A stretch of 64,000 bases of DNA from Clostridiaceae bacterium (GTDB taxonomy: Bacteria; Bacillota; Clostridia; Oscillospirales; Butyricicoccaceae): assembly GCA_009911355.1 (NCBI GenBank), contig QXXE01000003.1:1-64000 (forward strand), given 5' to 3'. Positions 29,603 through 36,337 of this stretch are shown in pieces. The stretch's first letter is position 1, and every line of letters starts with the position of its first letter. The translations under genes and the position numbers were made by a program. The notes under the pieces were generated by a model, which was not told where the DNA came from, did not search any database, and saw only the letters and a list, made by a program, of their open reading frames with translations.

Positions 29603-29620
29603 TTGTAAGTCGAACTTTTA
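29603..29620. promoter_or_regulatory. operator-like site matching the padR promoter site
   Basis: TTGTAAGTCGAACTTT differs from the padR-promoter sequence TTGTAAGTCGACTTT by one inserted A. It lies just before the stalk-protein gene. Control by the same regulator is inferred. Confidence 0.45.
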
Positions 29621-29690
29621 TCAATAAATTGTGCGTTAATACACTAAGCTAAAAATATATAACGCCGTTGCAGAGCAAGTACGGTCGGCA

Positions 29691-29722
29691 CAGCAGGAAC
29701 CCCACGAAAAAAGTTCCTGCTG
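29691..29722 (-). terminator. hairpin after the small secreted protein gene
   Basis: Ten-base perfect arms CAGCAGGAAC/GTTCCTGCTG with a 12-base loop, 11 bases past the stop codon; the T-rich run lies in the loop, not after the stem, so termination strength is uncertain. Confidence 0.45.
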
Positions 29723-29732
29723 CATGTTTCTA

Positions 29733-30236
29733 TTAGCTTAAATCTGCATTGGACGATGCAATACGCACACGTACAAAAGCTTCAAACGGCTGTCCTTTAA
29801 CCGGATTGATTTCAACGTAACGGGTTTTGCTTCCCAGCATGCTCGTATCACCTTTCTTATCAAACCAGTGCTTGTCACCGGGCTGTACCGTAACCGGGCC
29901 TGCCTGCACAGCGCCAGAAGCATCATCCTTAAGTACTTTAATGGTAAACGGCGCATCACCCGTGTTTTCGACGTACACCCGGTAATAGCATTCCGTCTTT
30001 GTGTACTCAAAATCGCATCCTTCACTGCGATTACCACTTCCAGAAATCGTATCGCTGAATACAATCTTCGAAGACCGCTGTTTCTCAAACAGCTGCCGCC
30101 CCAGCTCTTCATCAATTGTCACATCAACGACTCCCGGGTCACCTTCTGTTTCGGCAGCGGTTGATGCCGCGCAGGCGGATGCGAGCATCGCAAAGCACAA
30201 CACAAAAATCATACCCAGTGAAAAAAGTTTTTTCAT
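29733..30236 (-). CDS. small secreted protein of unknown function
   Basis: 167 residues with a signal peptide (MKKLFSLGMIFVLCFAMLASACA); the Cys in LASAC followed by AAS is a possible lipoprotein attachment site. The mature part has a beta-rich domain (YYRVYVENTGDAPFTIKVLK, PVTVQPGDKHWFDKKGD, RYVEINPVKGQPFEAFVRVR) recalling Ig-like or jelly-roll folds. No family recognised. It is divergent from padR and has its own strong promoter with a leader of about 135 bases. Confidence 0.7.
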   Translation of the reverse strand: MKKLFSLGMIFVLCFAMLASACAASTAAETEGDPGVVDVTIDEELGRQLFEKQRSSKIVFSDTISGSGNRSEGCDFEYTKTECYYRVYVENTGDAPFTIKVLKDDASGAVQAGPVTVQPGDKHWFDKKGDTSMLGSKTRYVEINPVKGQPFEAFVRVRIASSNADLS

Positions 30237-30379
30237 TTTATTTTCTCCTTTATATTTTACTTAGCACTACTTTACATATTGTGTTCATATCTTTTTATAT
30301 TCTCCCGTCGGAAACCGACCGCTGCTGATCAGCGTTCACAGCCCATTGGAATCATTCCCTTCATTTTCTTTATGTCCAT

Positions 30380-30408
30380 AATATAGCACAACTTCATTTT
30401 CCTGTCAA
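30380..30408 (-). promoter_or_regulatory. promoter of the small secreted protein gene
   Basis: On the minus strand TTGACA (30403-30408), 17-base spacer, TATATT (30380-30385). The leader holds a GTCGGTTTCCGAC hairpin and, near its end, a partial copy (ACTTTACA, 30269-30276) of the padR operator half-site. Confidence 0.65.
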
Positions 30409-30464
30409 TATTTTTTATTCTAAAAAAGAAAAATATTTTCATAAAAATATTTGGCAGAAAAATA

Positions 30465-30516
30465 TTGACAACCCAAACAGCACCGCGTATAATATATTTG
30501 TAAGTCGACTTTACAA
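30465..30516 (+). promoter_or_regulatory. padR promoter with palindromic operator candidate
   Basis: TTGACA (30465-30470), 17-base spacer, TATAAT (30488-30493): perfect consensus. Directly downstream, across the expected start of transcription, is the imperfect palindrome TTGTAAGTCGACTTTACAA (30498-30516) around GTCGAC. Its position fits self-repression by PadR. Confidence 0.75.
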
Positions 30517-30528
30517 GAGGAGTATATC

Positions 30529-30906
30529 GTGCCCCGCAAAGTAGAAGAAGTATCAAAAAGCGGTTCTGCCGCCGCAATGGCGGAAAACCTCAAGCGCGCA
30601 ATCACAGAATTGACTGTGCTCCACCTGCTCAGCGGCCGCCCCTATTATATCGGGGAGCTGACCGAAGAGCTTGAACGCCGCAGTCATGGCTTTTTATGCC
30701 TGGTCTGCCCCTACGGCCTGATTTACAGGCTGATTGGCTTCGAGTATATTCTTGAGCAGAAGAAACAGCGTGCGCCCGATGGGCGCAGACGTCAATATTA
30801 TGAAATTACGGACAAAGGGCGTACCTATCTGGGTGAGCTCATGGAATGCTACCGCAGCTTCCTGTCCGCAATGGACGGCGTTTTTAAGGAGGAAGAGACA
30901 TCGTGA
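30529..30906 (+). CDS. PadR family transcriptional regulator
   Basis: 125-residue winged-helix regulator. The N-terminal domain runs from about 20 to 100: AITELTVLHLLSGRPYYIGE, the wing-type QKKQRAPDGRRRQYYEITDK, then a dimerisation helix. The first 20 residues are a serine/alanine-rich tail. Start is GTG with AGAGGAG upstream. It overlaps the next gene by four bases (GTGA). PadR regulators commonly repress envelope or efflux genes and are often paired with a HAAS/DUF1700-type membrane protein, as here. Confidence 0.9.
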   Translation: MPRKVEEVSKSGSAAAMAENLKRAITELTVLHLLSGRPYYIGELTEELERRSHGFLCLVCPYGLIYRLIGFEYILEQKKQRAPDGRRRQYYEITDKGRTYLGELMECYRSFLSAMDGVFKEEETS

Positions 30907-31355
30907 TCCCCTGTAAAGCAGCCAGAAAATATGCCCGCGCAGTCGGCAGGCATCTTGTATGCCCTGCCAGCCGTCGTGCGCGGCTGAAGCAGCTGATCCA
31001 ACATTCTGTCGACGCGTATCTGGAAGAGAAGCCGGAAGCCGGTTTCCCCGACCTTGTGCGTGATATCGGCACACCAAAATTATTCGCGGAATCTCTGCTC
31101 ACCGGGCTTCCCGCCGATGAGGTGGATGCAGCCCGGAGGTTCCGCAAAAATCGTTCCCGCATCATAATTGCAGTGCTGACGGCTATCGTCTCCACTGCAT
31201 TCGTTCTGTTAGCACTCTTTTATTGGAAATATCAGGATGCTATGCGCGGCGATTTCATCGTAAATGAAATCTGGGTGGTTCAACCGGATGATATGTCGCC
31301 CGAAGAATTCCAAGAATATATATCGGAATCATATGGTATAAGATGGGAGAAATAA
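30903..31355 (+). CDS. PadR-linked HAAS/DUF1700-like membrane protein
   Basis: 150 residues: a helical cytoplasmic N-terminal domain (about 1-75; LKQLIQHSVDAYLEEKPEAG, DLVRDIGTPKLFAESLL) like the HAAS/DUF1700 fold, one membrane helix (about 85-108, IIIAVLTAIVSTAFVLLALF), and a short external tail. The family match is by pattern and position after padR. Start is GTG, translationally coupled to padR. It may relay an envelope signal to PadR. Confidence 0.65.
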   Translation: MIPCKAARKYARAVGRHLVCPASRRARLKQLIQHSVDAYLEEKPEAGFPDLVRDIGTPKLFAESLLTGLPADEVDAARRFRKNRSRIIIAVLTAIVSTAFVLLALFYWKYQDAMRGDFIVNEIWVVQPDDMSPEEFQEYISESYGIRWEK

Positions 31356-31359
31356 TATC

Positions 31360-31812
31360 ATGAAAAAGAAAGCTTTAATTTCAATTCTTTTAATGGTCAT
31401 AACACTTTTTTCTATGATCCCTTTTTCCGGCGCAACAAACTTTGCACCTTCCCCTATTGAAATGATTGATTTAGGTGATGGATTCACAGTTGAAATTACA
31501 TCTGTCAAAACTTATGATGCAGGTATCTTGCTTACCTCAAACCGCACTTCATACAGTAAAAGTGCAACTGCAAAATATAATGGTGTTAAAGTAGGCACCT
31601 ATATACTTTATGGTGAATTTACTTATAATGGTACCAGCGCAAAAGCAATTGATGACAACTGGGGCGCAACCGTTTCCAGCGGCTACGACTACGACGGCCA
31701 GTCCTCCCACTCCGGCGCGACCGTGAAAGGCTCCTGCACGTTCTCTGGAAACGGCATTAACAAAACCGTTTCCCTGAAAATCACCTGTGACAAAGACGGG
31801 AACCTGTCTTGA
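31360..31812 (+). CDS. small secreted protein of unknown function
   Basis: 150 residues with a signal peptide (MKKKALISILLMVITLFSMI, cleavage near SGA). The mature part is rich in Ser, Thr, Tyr and Gly and looks all-beta. The first 300 bases are clearly AT-richer than the neighbours and use AT-ending codons, whereas the last 150 are not, which may mark transferred DNA or a joined gene. Starts four bases after the membrane protein gene; same operon as padR. No family recognised. Confidence 0.65.
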   Translation: MKKKALISILLMVITLFSMIPFSGATNFAPSPIEMIDLGDGFTVEITSVKTYDAGILLTSNRTSYSKSATAKYNGVKVGTYILYGEFTYNGTSAKAIDDNWGATVSSGYDYDGQSSHSGATVKGSCTFSGNGINKTVSLKITCDKDGNLS

Positions 31813-31818
31813 CAAGCG

Positions 31819-31846
31819 AAAAGCCGCCCAAACGGGCGGCTTTTTT
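31819..31846. terminator. bidirectional terminator between the padR operon and acpP
   Basis: AAAAGCCGCCC/GGGCGGCTTTT with a 4-base loop has six T on the plus side and four on the minus side. It ends both converging transcripts. Confidence 0.85.
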
Positions 31847-31856
31847 GTGCGCGTTT

Positions 31857-32081
31857 TCAGTTGTGCTCCTCGATATACTTGACGATATCGCCAATCGTCG
31901 ACAGCTTGACCGCATCCTCGTCCGGGATGGTCACGCCGCATTCTTCCTCAAGGTCCATCATCAGCTCGACAATGTCCAGGGAATCGGCGTTCAGGTCGTC
32001 CTTGATCGAGGTCTCGGCGGTCATCGTGGACGCGTCTGCGTCAAATTTCTCCGCCAGAAGGGTACAAATCTTTTCAAACAT
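31857..32081 (-). CDS. acpP: acyl carrier protein
   Basis: 74-residue carrier of the growing acyl chain in type II fatty acid synthesis. The phosphopantetheine site is Ser34 in DDLNADSLDIVEL, and helix II/III follow the family. AAGGAGC lies before the ATG. Last gene of the accC-accD-accA-acpP run, 28 bases after accA. Confidence 0.96.
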   Translation of the reverse strand: MFEKICTLLAEKFDADASTMTAETSIKDDLNADSLDIVELMMDLEEECGVTIPDEDAVKLSTIGDIVKYIEEHN

Positions 32082-32109
32082 GGTTTTTAGCTCCTTTTTG
32101 GTTGTTTTT

Positions 32110-32909
32110 TTATTTCAAACCCGTATCTCTGGCATTTTCCGCGAAAACACCGATCTTACGGAATTTTTGATACCGTTTTTCCAGCAGCGCGTCCATATCG
32201 CGCTCCTGCGCGAGCTCGGAGAATACCGCTTCCAGCGCCCGCTTGATATTCTTCGGGATGCTGCCTTTTTCGGGGACGATGCCTTCGATCATCCCGAATG
32301 ACAGCAGGTCCTCCGCCGTGATGCGCAGTGTGTCAGCGGCTTCGCCCTCCCGCGACGCGTCCTTCCACAGAATGGACGCGCACCCGCGCGGCGAAATCAC
32401 CGAATACAGCGCATTTTCCAGCATCAGCACCCGGTCGGCAACCGCCAGCGCCAGCGCGCCGCCTGAACCGCCCTCGCCGGTCACGATGGACACTACCGGC
32501 GTGCGCAGCGCCATGAATTCGTACAGGTTCCGCGCGATTGCTTCACCCTGGCCGCGCTCCTCGGCGCCCACCCCGCAGAACGCCCCCGGCGTGTCTACGA
32601 AGCAGACGACCGGCCTGCCGAACTTTTCCGCCTGCTTCGCCAGGCGCAGCGCCTTGCGGTAGCCCTCCGGGTGCGGCATCCCAAAGTTGGCGCGGATGTT
32701 TTCTTCGGTCGTCGCGCCGTGCCGGTGCCCGATCACCGTCACCGGCTGCCGCCAAACGTCGCGATCCCCGCACAGATGGCGTGGTCCTCGCCGTAAAAGC
32801 GGTCGCCGTGCAGCTCGATAAAGCCGTCAAATACCGCGCTGATAATCTCCTCGATATGGGGGCGCTTGGGGTCGTGGATGACCGCCATGCGTTCGCTTGC
32901 CGTTTTCAT
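32110..32909 (-). pseudogene. accA: acetyl-CoA carboxylase carboxyltransferase alpha subunit, split by a one-base frameshift
   Basis: AccA and AccD form the carboxyltransferase that makes malonyl-CoA. The reading frame from ATG (MKTASERMAVIHDPKRP) runs to IATFGGSR and a TGA at 32739-32741. The rest ([16 protein letters not shown] to the end, with [15 protein letters not shown] and [15 protein letters not shown]) is in the -1 frame and opens on a GTG at 32742 that overlaps this TGA. The family sequence would read [11 protein letters not shown], which one extra base in GGCGGCAGCCGG (such as a second C) restores, giving 266 residues. True mutation, sequencing error, or translation as two chains are all possible. 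The start overlaps the accD stop (ATGA). Confidence 0.85.
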
Positions 32910-33769
32910 CCCTTCGCCCTCCTCTTCTTCGCCGGCGCGGCGTGCAGCTTCAAAAGCGCCGCAAGCGTCTGCTTCATGCGGTTGCGCGGCACAATCTGGT
33001 CGCAAAAGCCGTGTGCCAGCAGGAATTCCGCCGATTGGAAATCGTCGGGCAGCGTCTCGCCGATCGTCCCCTCAATTACGCGCCGCCCCGCAAACCCGAC
33101 GGTCGCGCGCGGCTCCGCGAGGATAATATCCCCCAGGCTCGCAAACGATGCGGTCACGCCGCCGGTCGTGGGGTCGGTCAACACGGTAATGTACAAGCCG
33201 CCCGCGCGGCTGTGGCGCTCTACCGCGCCTGAAACCTTCGCCATTTGCAGCAGCGAATACATGCCTTCCTGCATCCGCGCACCGCCCGACGCGGTGAACA
33301 CAACCACCGGAAGGCGCTTGCGCGCGGCGTACTCAAACAGCCGCGCCAGCTTTTCGCCGACCACGCTGCCCATCGACGCCATCATAAAATGGCTGTCCAT
33401 CACCGCAAGGCAGGCTTTTTCCCCGCCAATTGTGCAGGTGCCGGTCAGAACCGCGTCGTTCATGCCGGTCTTTTCCGCCAGCTCCGCAACCTTCTCCGGA
33501 TAGCCCGGAAATCCCACCGGATCGAGGGAACGCAAATCCGCGTCCATCTCGCGGAAGCTGTCTTTATCCGCAACCTGCCTGATGCGGGTGCGCGCCAGCA
33601 GGCGGCTGTACCGCCCGCAGTATGGGCAGACATACAGGTTGCGCCCATAAGTCCGCGCGTTCAGCTTCTTCCCGCAGCCCTTACAGGTGATATCGGGGCG
33701 CTCCTCGGCGGGCTGGCGGGTCAGCTGCTTCGATGTACGCCGGGTCTTTTGAAACAGGTCGATCAGCAC
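32906..33769 (-). CDS. accD: acetyl-CoA carboxylase carboxyltransferase beta subunit
   Basis: Beta half of the carboxyltransferase, 287 residues. The N-terminal zinc ribbon has Cys29, Cys32, Cys48 and Cys51. The crotonase-fold domain shows VVVFTASGGARMQEG and LTDPTTGGVTASFASLGD, the oxyanion-hole regions. The C-terminus is lysine/arginine rich. Its start overlaps accC by seven bases and its stop overlaps accA, so the three are translationally coupled. Confidence 0.96.
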   Translation of the reverse strand: MLIDLFQKTRRTSKQLTRQPAEERPDITCKGCGKKLNARTYGRNLYVCPYCGRYSRLLARTRIRQVADKDSFREMDADLRSLDPVGFPGYPEKVAELAEKTGMNDAVLTGTCTIGGEKACLAVMDSHFMMASMGSVVGEKLARLFEYAARKRLPVVVFTASGGARMQEGMYSLLQMAKVSGAVERHSRAGGLYITVLTDPTTGGVTASFASLGDIILAEPRATVGFAGRRVIEGTIGETLPDDFQSAEFLLAHGFCDQIVPRNRMKQTLAALLKLHAAPAKKRRAKG

Positions 33770-35139
33770 GCCTCTTCCTCCTTCCTTTCGTCAAAATCGC
33801 CGTTTTCCAGCGAACCCGTATGGAAATCCCCTCGCAGGAACCGATCAGAACCCAGAATTTGCAGGGCATAGTCGCTTGAAGTCGTCACGCCCTCAAACAG
33901 CGTCTCCGCAAGCGCGCGGCGGATACGGGCAACCGCCTGGTCACGGGTCGCGCCCGAGCAAATCAGCTTGCCGATCATCGAATCGTAATAGGGCGGGATG
34001 GTATACCCCTGATAGGCCGCCGTATCTACCCGCACGCCCGCGCCCCCCGGCAGGTGCATTGCAGAAATCGTGCCCGGGCAGGGCGCAAAATTCCGCGCGG
34101 GGTCCTCGGCATTCAGGCGGCACTCAACCGCGTGCCCGAGCAGGCAGATATCCTCCTGACGGAACCACAGCGGCTCGCCCGCCGCAACACGCAGCTGCGC
34201 GCACACAAGGTCTACGCCGGTAACCAGCTCGGTCACAGGATGCTCGACCTGGATGCGGGTGTTCATCTCGCAGAAATAGAAATTCCGCTGCGCGTCGATA
34301 AGGTACTCGACGGTGCCCGCGCCCCGGTAACCTACCCGGCGGGCCAAGGCAGCCGCTGCTTCGCACATCCGCTCACGAAGCCCGTCGTCCGCAAAATCGG
34401 CGAACACCGACGGCGCTTCCTCGATGAGCTTCTGATGGCGGCGCTGGATGGAGCATTCGCGGTCGAACAGATGTACCACTTCACCGTAAGCGTCGCCCAG
34501 CACCTGCACTTCAATGTGCCGCGGGTTCTCAATGTACCGCTCCAAATAGAGCCGCCCGTCACCGAAATTCACCTCGGCTTCGCTGGACGCGTTGTCGTAG
34601 GCTGCTTTCAGTTCATTTTCGCTGTATGCAACGCGGATGCCCTTTCCGCCGCCGCCCGCTGACGCTTTCAGCATCACCGGGTAGCCAATCCGGGCAGCTT
34701 CCTGCTGCGCTTGCGCAAAGCCGTCCACTGCGCCGTCGCTGCCCAGCGCCACTGGTACGCCTGCTGCAATCGCCTGCCGCTTGGCTTCCGATTTGTCGCC
34801 CATCAGCGAGATCGTTTCGGGGCGCGGGCCGATGAACGCCAGTCCATTCTGTTCTGTGAGACGTGCGAATTCCGCGTTTTCCGACAGAAAACCGAACCCG
34901 GGATGGATAGCCTGCGCGCCTGCCGCGAGCGCTGCCGCAATAATGTTGCGCATATTCAAATAACTCTCAGAAGCTGGCGCACGTCCAATGCAGATCGCTT
35001 CGTCGGCAATCTGCGCGTGCAGCGCTTCCTTATCGGCCTCCGAATAGACCGCGACCGAGACAATCCCCAGATCACGGCATGCCCGGATAATCCGTACCGC
35101 GATCTCGCCGCGGTTGGCGATTAAAACCTTATCAAACAT
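33763..35139 (-). CDS. accC: biotin carboxylase
   Basis: ATP-grasp enzyme that carboxylates biotin on AccB; 458 residues, usual length. Visible are MFDKVLIANRGEIAVRIIRA, the glycine-rich ATP loop KASAGGGGKGIRV, and the catalytic EMNTRIQVEHPVTE. GAAGGGA precedes the ATG. It is separated from fabZ by 278 bases filled with a repeat, unlike the tight spacing elsewhere in the locus, so it may rely on read-through or on a promoter near the repeat. Confidence 0.97.
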   Translation of the reverse strand: MFDKVLIANRGEIAVRIIRACRDLGIVSVAVYSEADKEALHAQIADEAICIGRAPASESYLNMRNIIAAALAAGAQAIHPGFGFLSENAEFARLTEQNGLAFIGPRPETISLMGDKSEAKRQAIAAGVPVALGSDGAVDGFAQAQQEAARIGYPVMLKASAGGGGKGIRVAYSENELKAAYDNASSEAEVNFGDGRLYLERYIENPRHIEVQVLGDAYGEVVHLFDRECSIQRRHQKLIEEAPSVFADFADDGLRERMCEAAAALARRVGYRGAGTVEYLIDAQRNFYFCEMNTRIQVEHPVTELVTGVDLVCAQLRVAAGEPLWFRQEDICLLGHAVECRLNAEDPARNFAPCPGTISAMHLPGGAGVRVDTAAYQGYTIPPYYDSMIGKLICSGATRDQAVARIRRALAETLFEGVTTSSDYALQILGSDRFLRGDFHTGSLENGDFDERKEEEAC

Positions 35140-35154
35140 GAATTTCCCTTCGTT

Positions 35155-35415
35155 CTCCAGGGATTTCGCCCTCTGCGGAGGGCGACCGAGGGCGCTGCCC
35201 TCTGGACACCCGCAATTTTTTCGAGAAAAAATTGAGTAAAAGCTTTATTCCGCCTGCGGGCGGGACGAGAGGTACGCCGCGCAAAGCCGTCACTCCCCCG
35301 TCCCCGCCGCAGCGGTGAAAGGGATTCCAAAGGGACTAGTCCCTTTGGCGCCCTCCGCGTAGGAGCGCCCTCCGCGTAGGAGTGCCGTCCGCGTAGGACG
35401 CCCCCCGACAAGGGG
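35155..35415. repeat. modular palindromic repeat, copy 1 (between fabZ and accC)
   Basis: Left part: GGGCGCTGCCC then CAATTTTTT-CGAG-AAAAAATTG (35213-35234) then GAGTAAAAGCTTTATTCCGC and CTGCGGGCGGGACG, closely matching copy 3 at 62.5 kb. Right part: GTCCCCGCCGCAGCGG, AAGGGATTCC and the perfect 22-base palindrome at 35327-35348 (CCAAAGGGACT and its complement), matching copy 2 at 53.4 kb in reverse. The right end carries three 17-base tandem units. It is non-coding; open frames across it are artefacts of its GC content. Confidence 0.8.
35348..35398. repeat. three tandem copies of a 17-base unit
   Basis: GCGCCCTCCGCGTAGGA occurs twice exactly (35348-35364, 35365-35381) and a third time with two changes (GTGCCGTCCGCGTAGGA, 35382-35398). 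The array forms the right edge of the modular repeat, 20 bases from the fabZ stop. Confidence 0.9.
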
Positions 35416-35417
35416 CG

Positions 35418-35840
35418 CTACTCCCCAATGGCGCACTTGATCTCCGCCTGCGCCGCCAGCTTATCGCCTACGTAGGCCACACCCGACGCGACCGCGAACG
35501 AGCCGCGCAGCTTTTCCAGCTTGACCTCCATGCGCAGCGTGTCGCCCGGGCGCACCATCTGACGAAATTTCGCCTTGTCAATTGACGCATAGTATGCCGT
35601 CTTGCCCGCAAACTCCGGACGGGACAGGATCGCAACCGCCCCCACCTGCGCAATGGCTTCCAGCTCAAAAACCGCAGGCATGACCGGGTTCCCCGGGAAA
35701 TGCCCCTGCACGAACATCGCGTCCTCCCGGACGTCCAGTTCGCCCACCGCACCTTCTTCAGTCAGCTCCGTGATCCGGTCAACCAGCAGCATCGGCGCCC
35801 GGTGCGGGATGATCTTTTCGATTTCTTCACGTCCCAGCAT
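35418..35840 (-). CDS. fabZ: 3-hydroxyacyl-ACP dehydratase FabZ
   Basis: Dehydrates 3-hydroxyacyl-ACP in fatty acid elongation. 140 residues of hot-dog fold with the active-site stretch HFPGNPVMPAVFELEAIAQ (His47, Glu61). In many FabZ the stretch reads MPGVL, so MPAVF is a mild variant. It overlaps accB by one base and is the last gene before the repeat-filled gap. Confidence 0.95.
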   Translation of the reverse strand: MLGREEIEKIIPHRAPMLLVDRITELTEEGAVGELDVREDAMFVQGHFPGNPVMPAVFELEAIAQVGAVAILSRPEFAGKTAYYASIDKAKFRQMVRPGDTLRMEVKLEKLRGSFAVASGVAYVGDKLAAQAEIKCAIGE

Positions 35841-36334
35841 CAGCTCTCCTCCTCCATCACGACGACAACCTGGCCGTATTCCACCATGTCCCCAGACTGC
35901 GCAAGAATGTGGCTGATCCTGCCGTCGCAGGGCGCGGCAATCTCATTCATCGTCTTCATCGCTTCGATGATAAACAGCGTGTCACCTTTTTTCACCGTTT
36001 GGCCAACCTCGATAAACGGCGGCTCCTCCGGTGCGGGCGCTGCATAGAAAATACCAACCAGCGGAGCTTCTACCGTGCGCCCCTCCGGAACCCCCTGCGC
36101 GGCAGGCGCAGGTGCGGATACAGTGGACGCTGCCGCCGGCGTAGCGGAGACCGCCGCAGGGGCGGCTGCTACCGGAACAGCCGCAACAACCGGCACGGAT
36201 GCAGGAACCGCAGCAGCGCTGCCGCCCATCTTGAGCTTTAGCTTAAAATCATCGACTTCCAGTTCGAACTCCGCAAGGCCGCGCGCAGCAGCCGCGTCCA
36301 TCAGCTCTATTACCGTCTGTTTGATGTCCTGCAT
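35840..36334 (-). CDS. accB: biotin carboxyl carrier protein of acetyl-CoA carboxylase
   Basis: 164 residues: a helical N-terminus (about 1-40), an Ala/Pro/Val-rich flexible linker (about 40-85), and the biotinyl domain (about 90-164). The biotin lysine is in IIEAMKTMNEI; the usual motif is EAMKM, so Thr follows the lysine here. It carries CO2 from AccC to AccA/AccD. Three bases after fabF. Confidence 0.95.
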   Translation of the reverse strand: MQDIKQTVIELMDAAAARGLAEFELEVDDFKLKLKMGGSAAAVPASVPVVAAVPVAAAPAAVSATPAAASTVSAPAPAAQGVPEGRTVEAPLVGIFYAAPAPEEPPFIEVGQTVKKGDTLFIIEAMKTMNEIAAPCDGRISHILAQSGDMVEYGQVVVVMEEES

Positions 36335-36337
36335 ACC

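Noticed and set aside
35327-35348. Perfect palindrome as an operator for a lipid regulator
   Set aside because: The same AAGGGAC palindrome recurs in the repeat at 53.4 kb beside unrelated genes, so it belongs to the repeat family.
35121-35411. 96-codon minus-strand open frame
   Set aside because: It lies wholly in the modular repeat and its translation is the low-complexity Arg/Gly/Pro type expected from such repeats; a similar frame (62384-62581) crosses copy 3.
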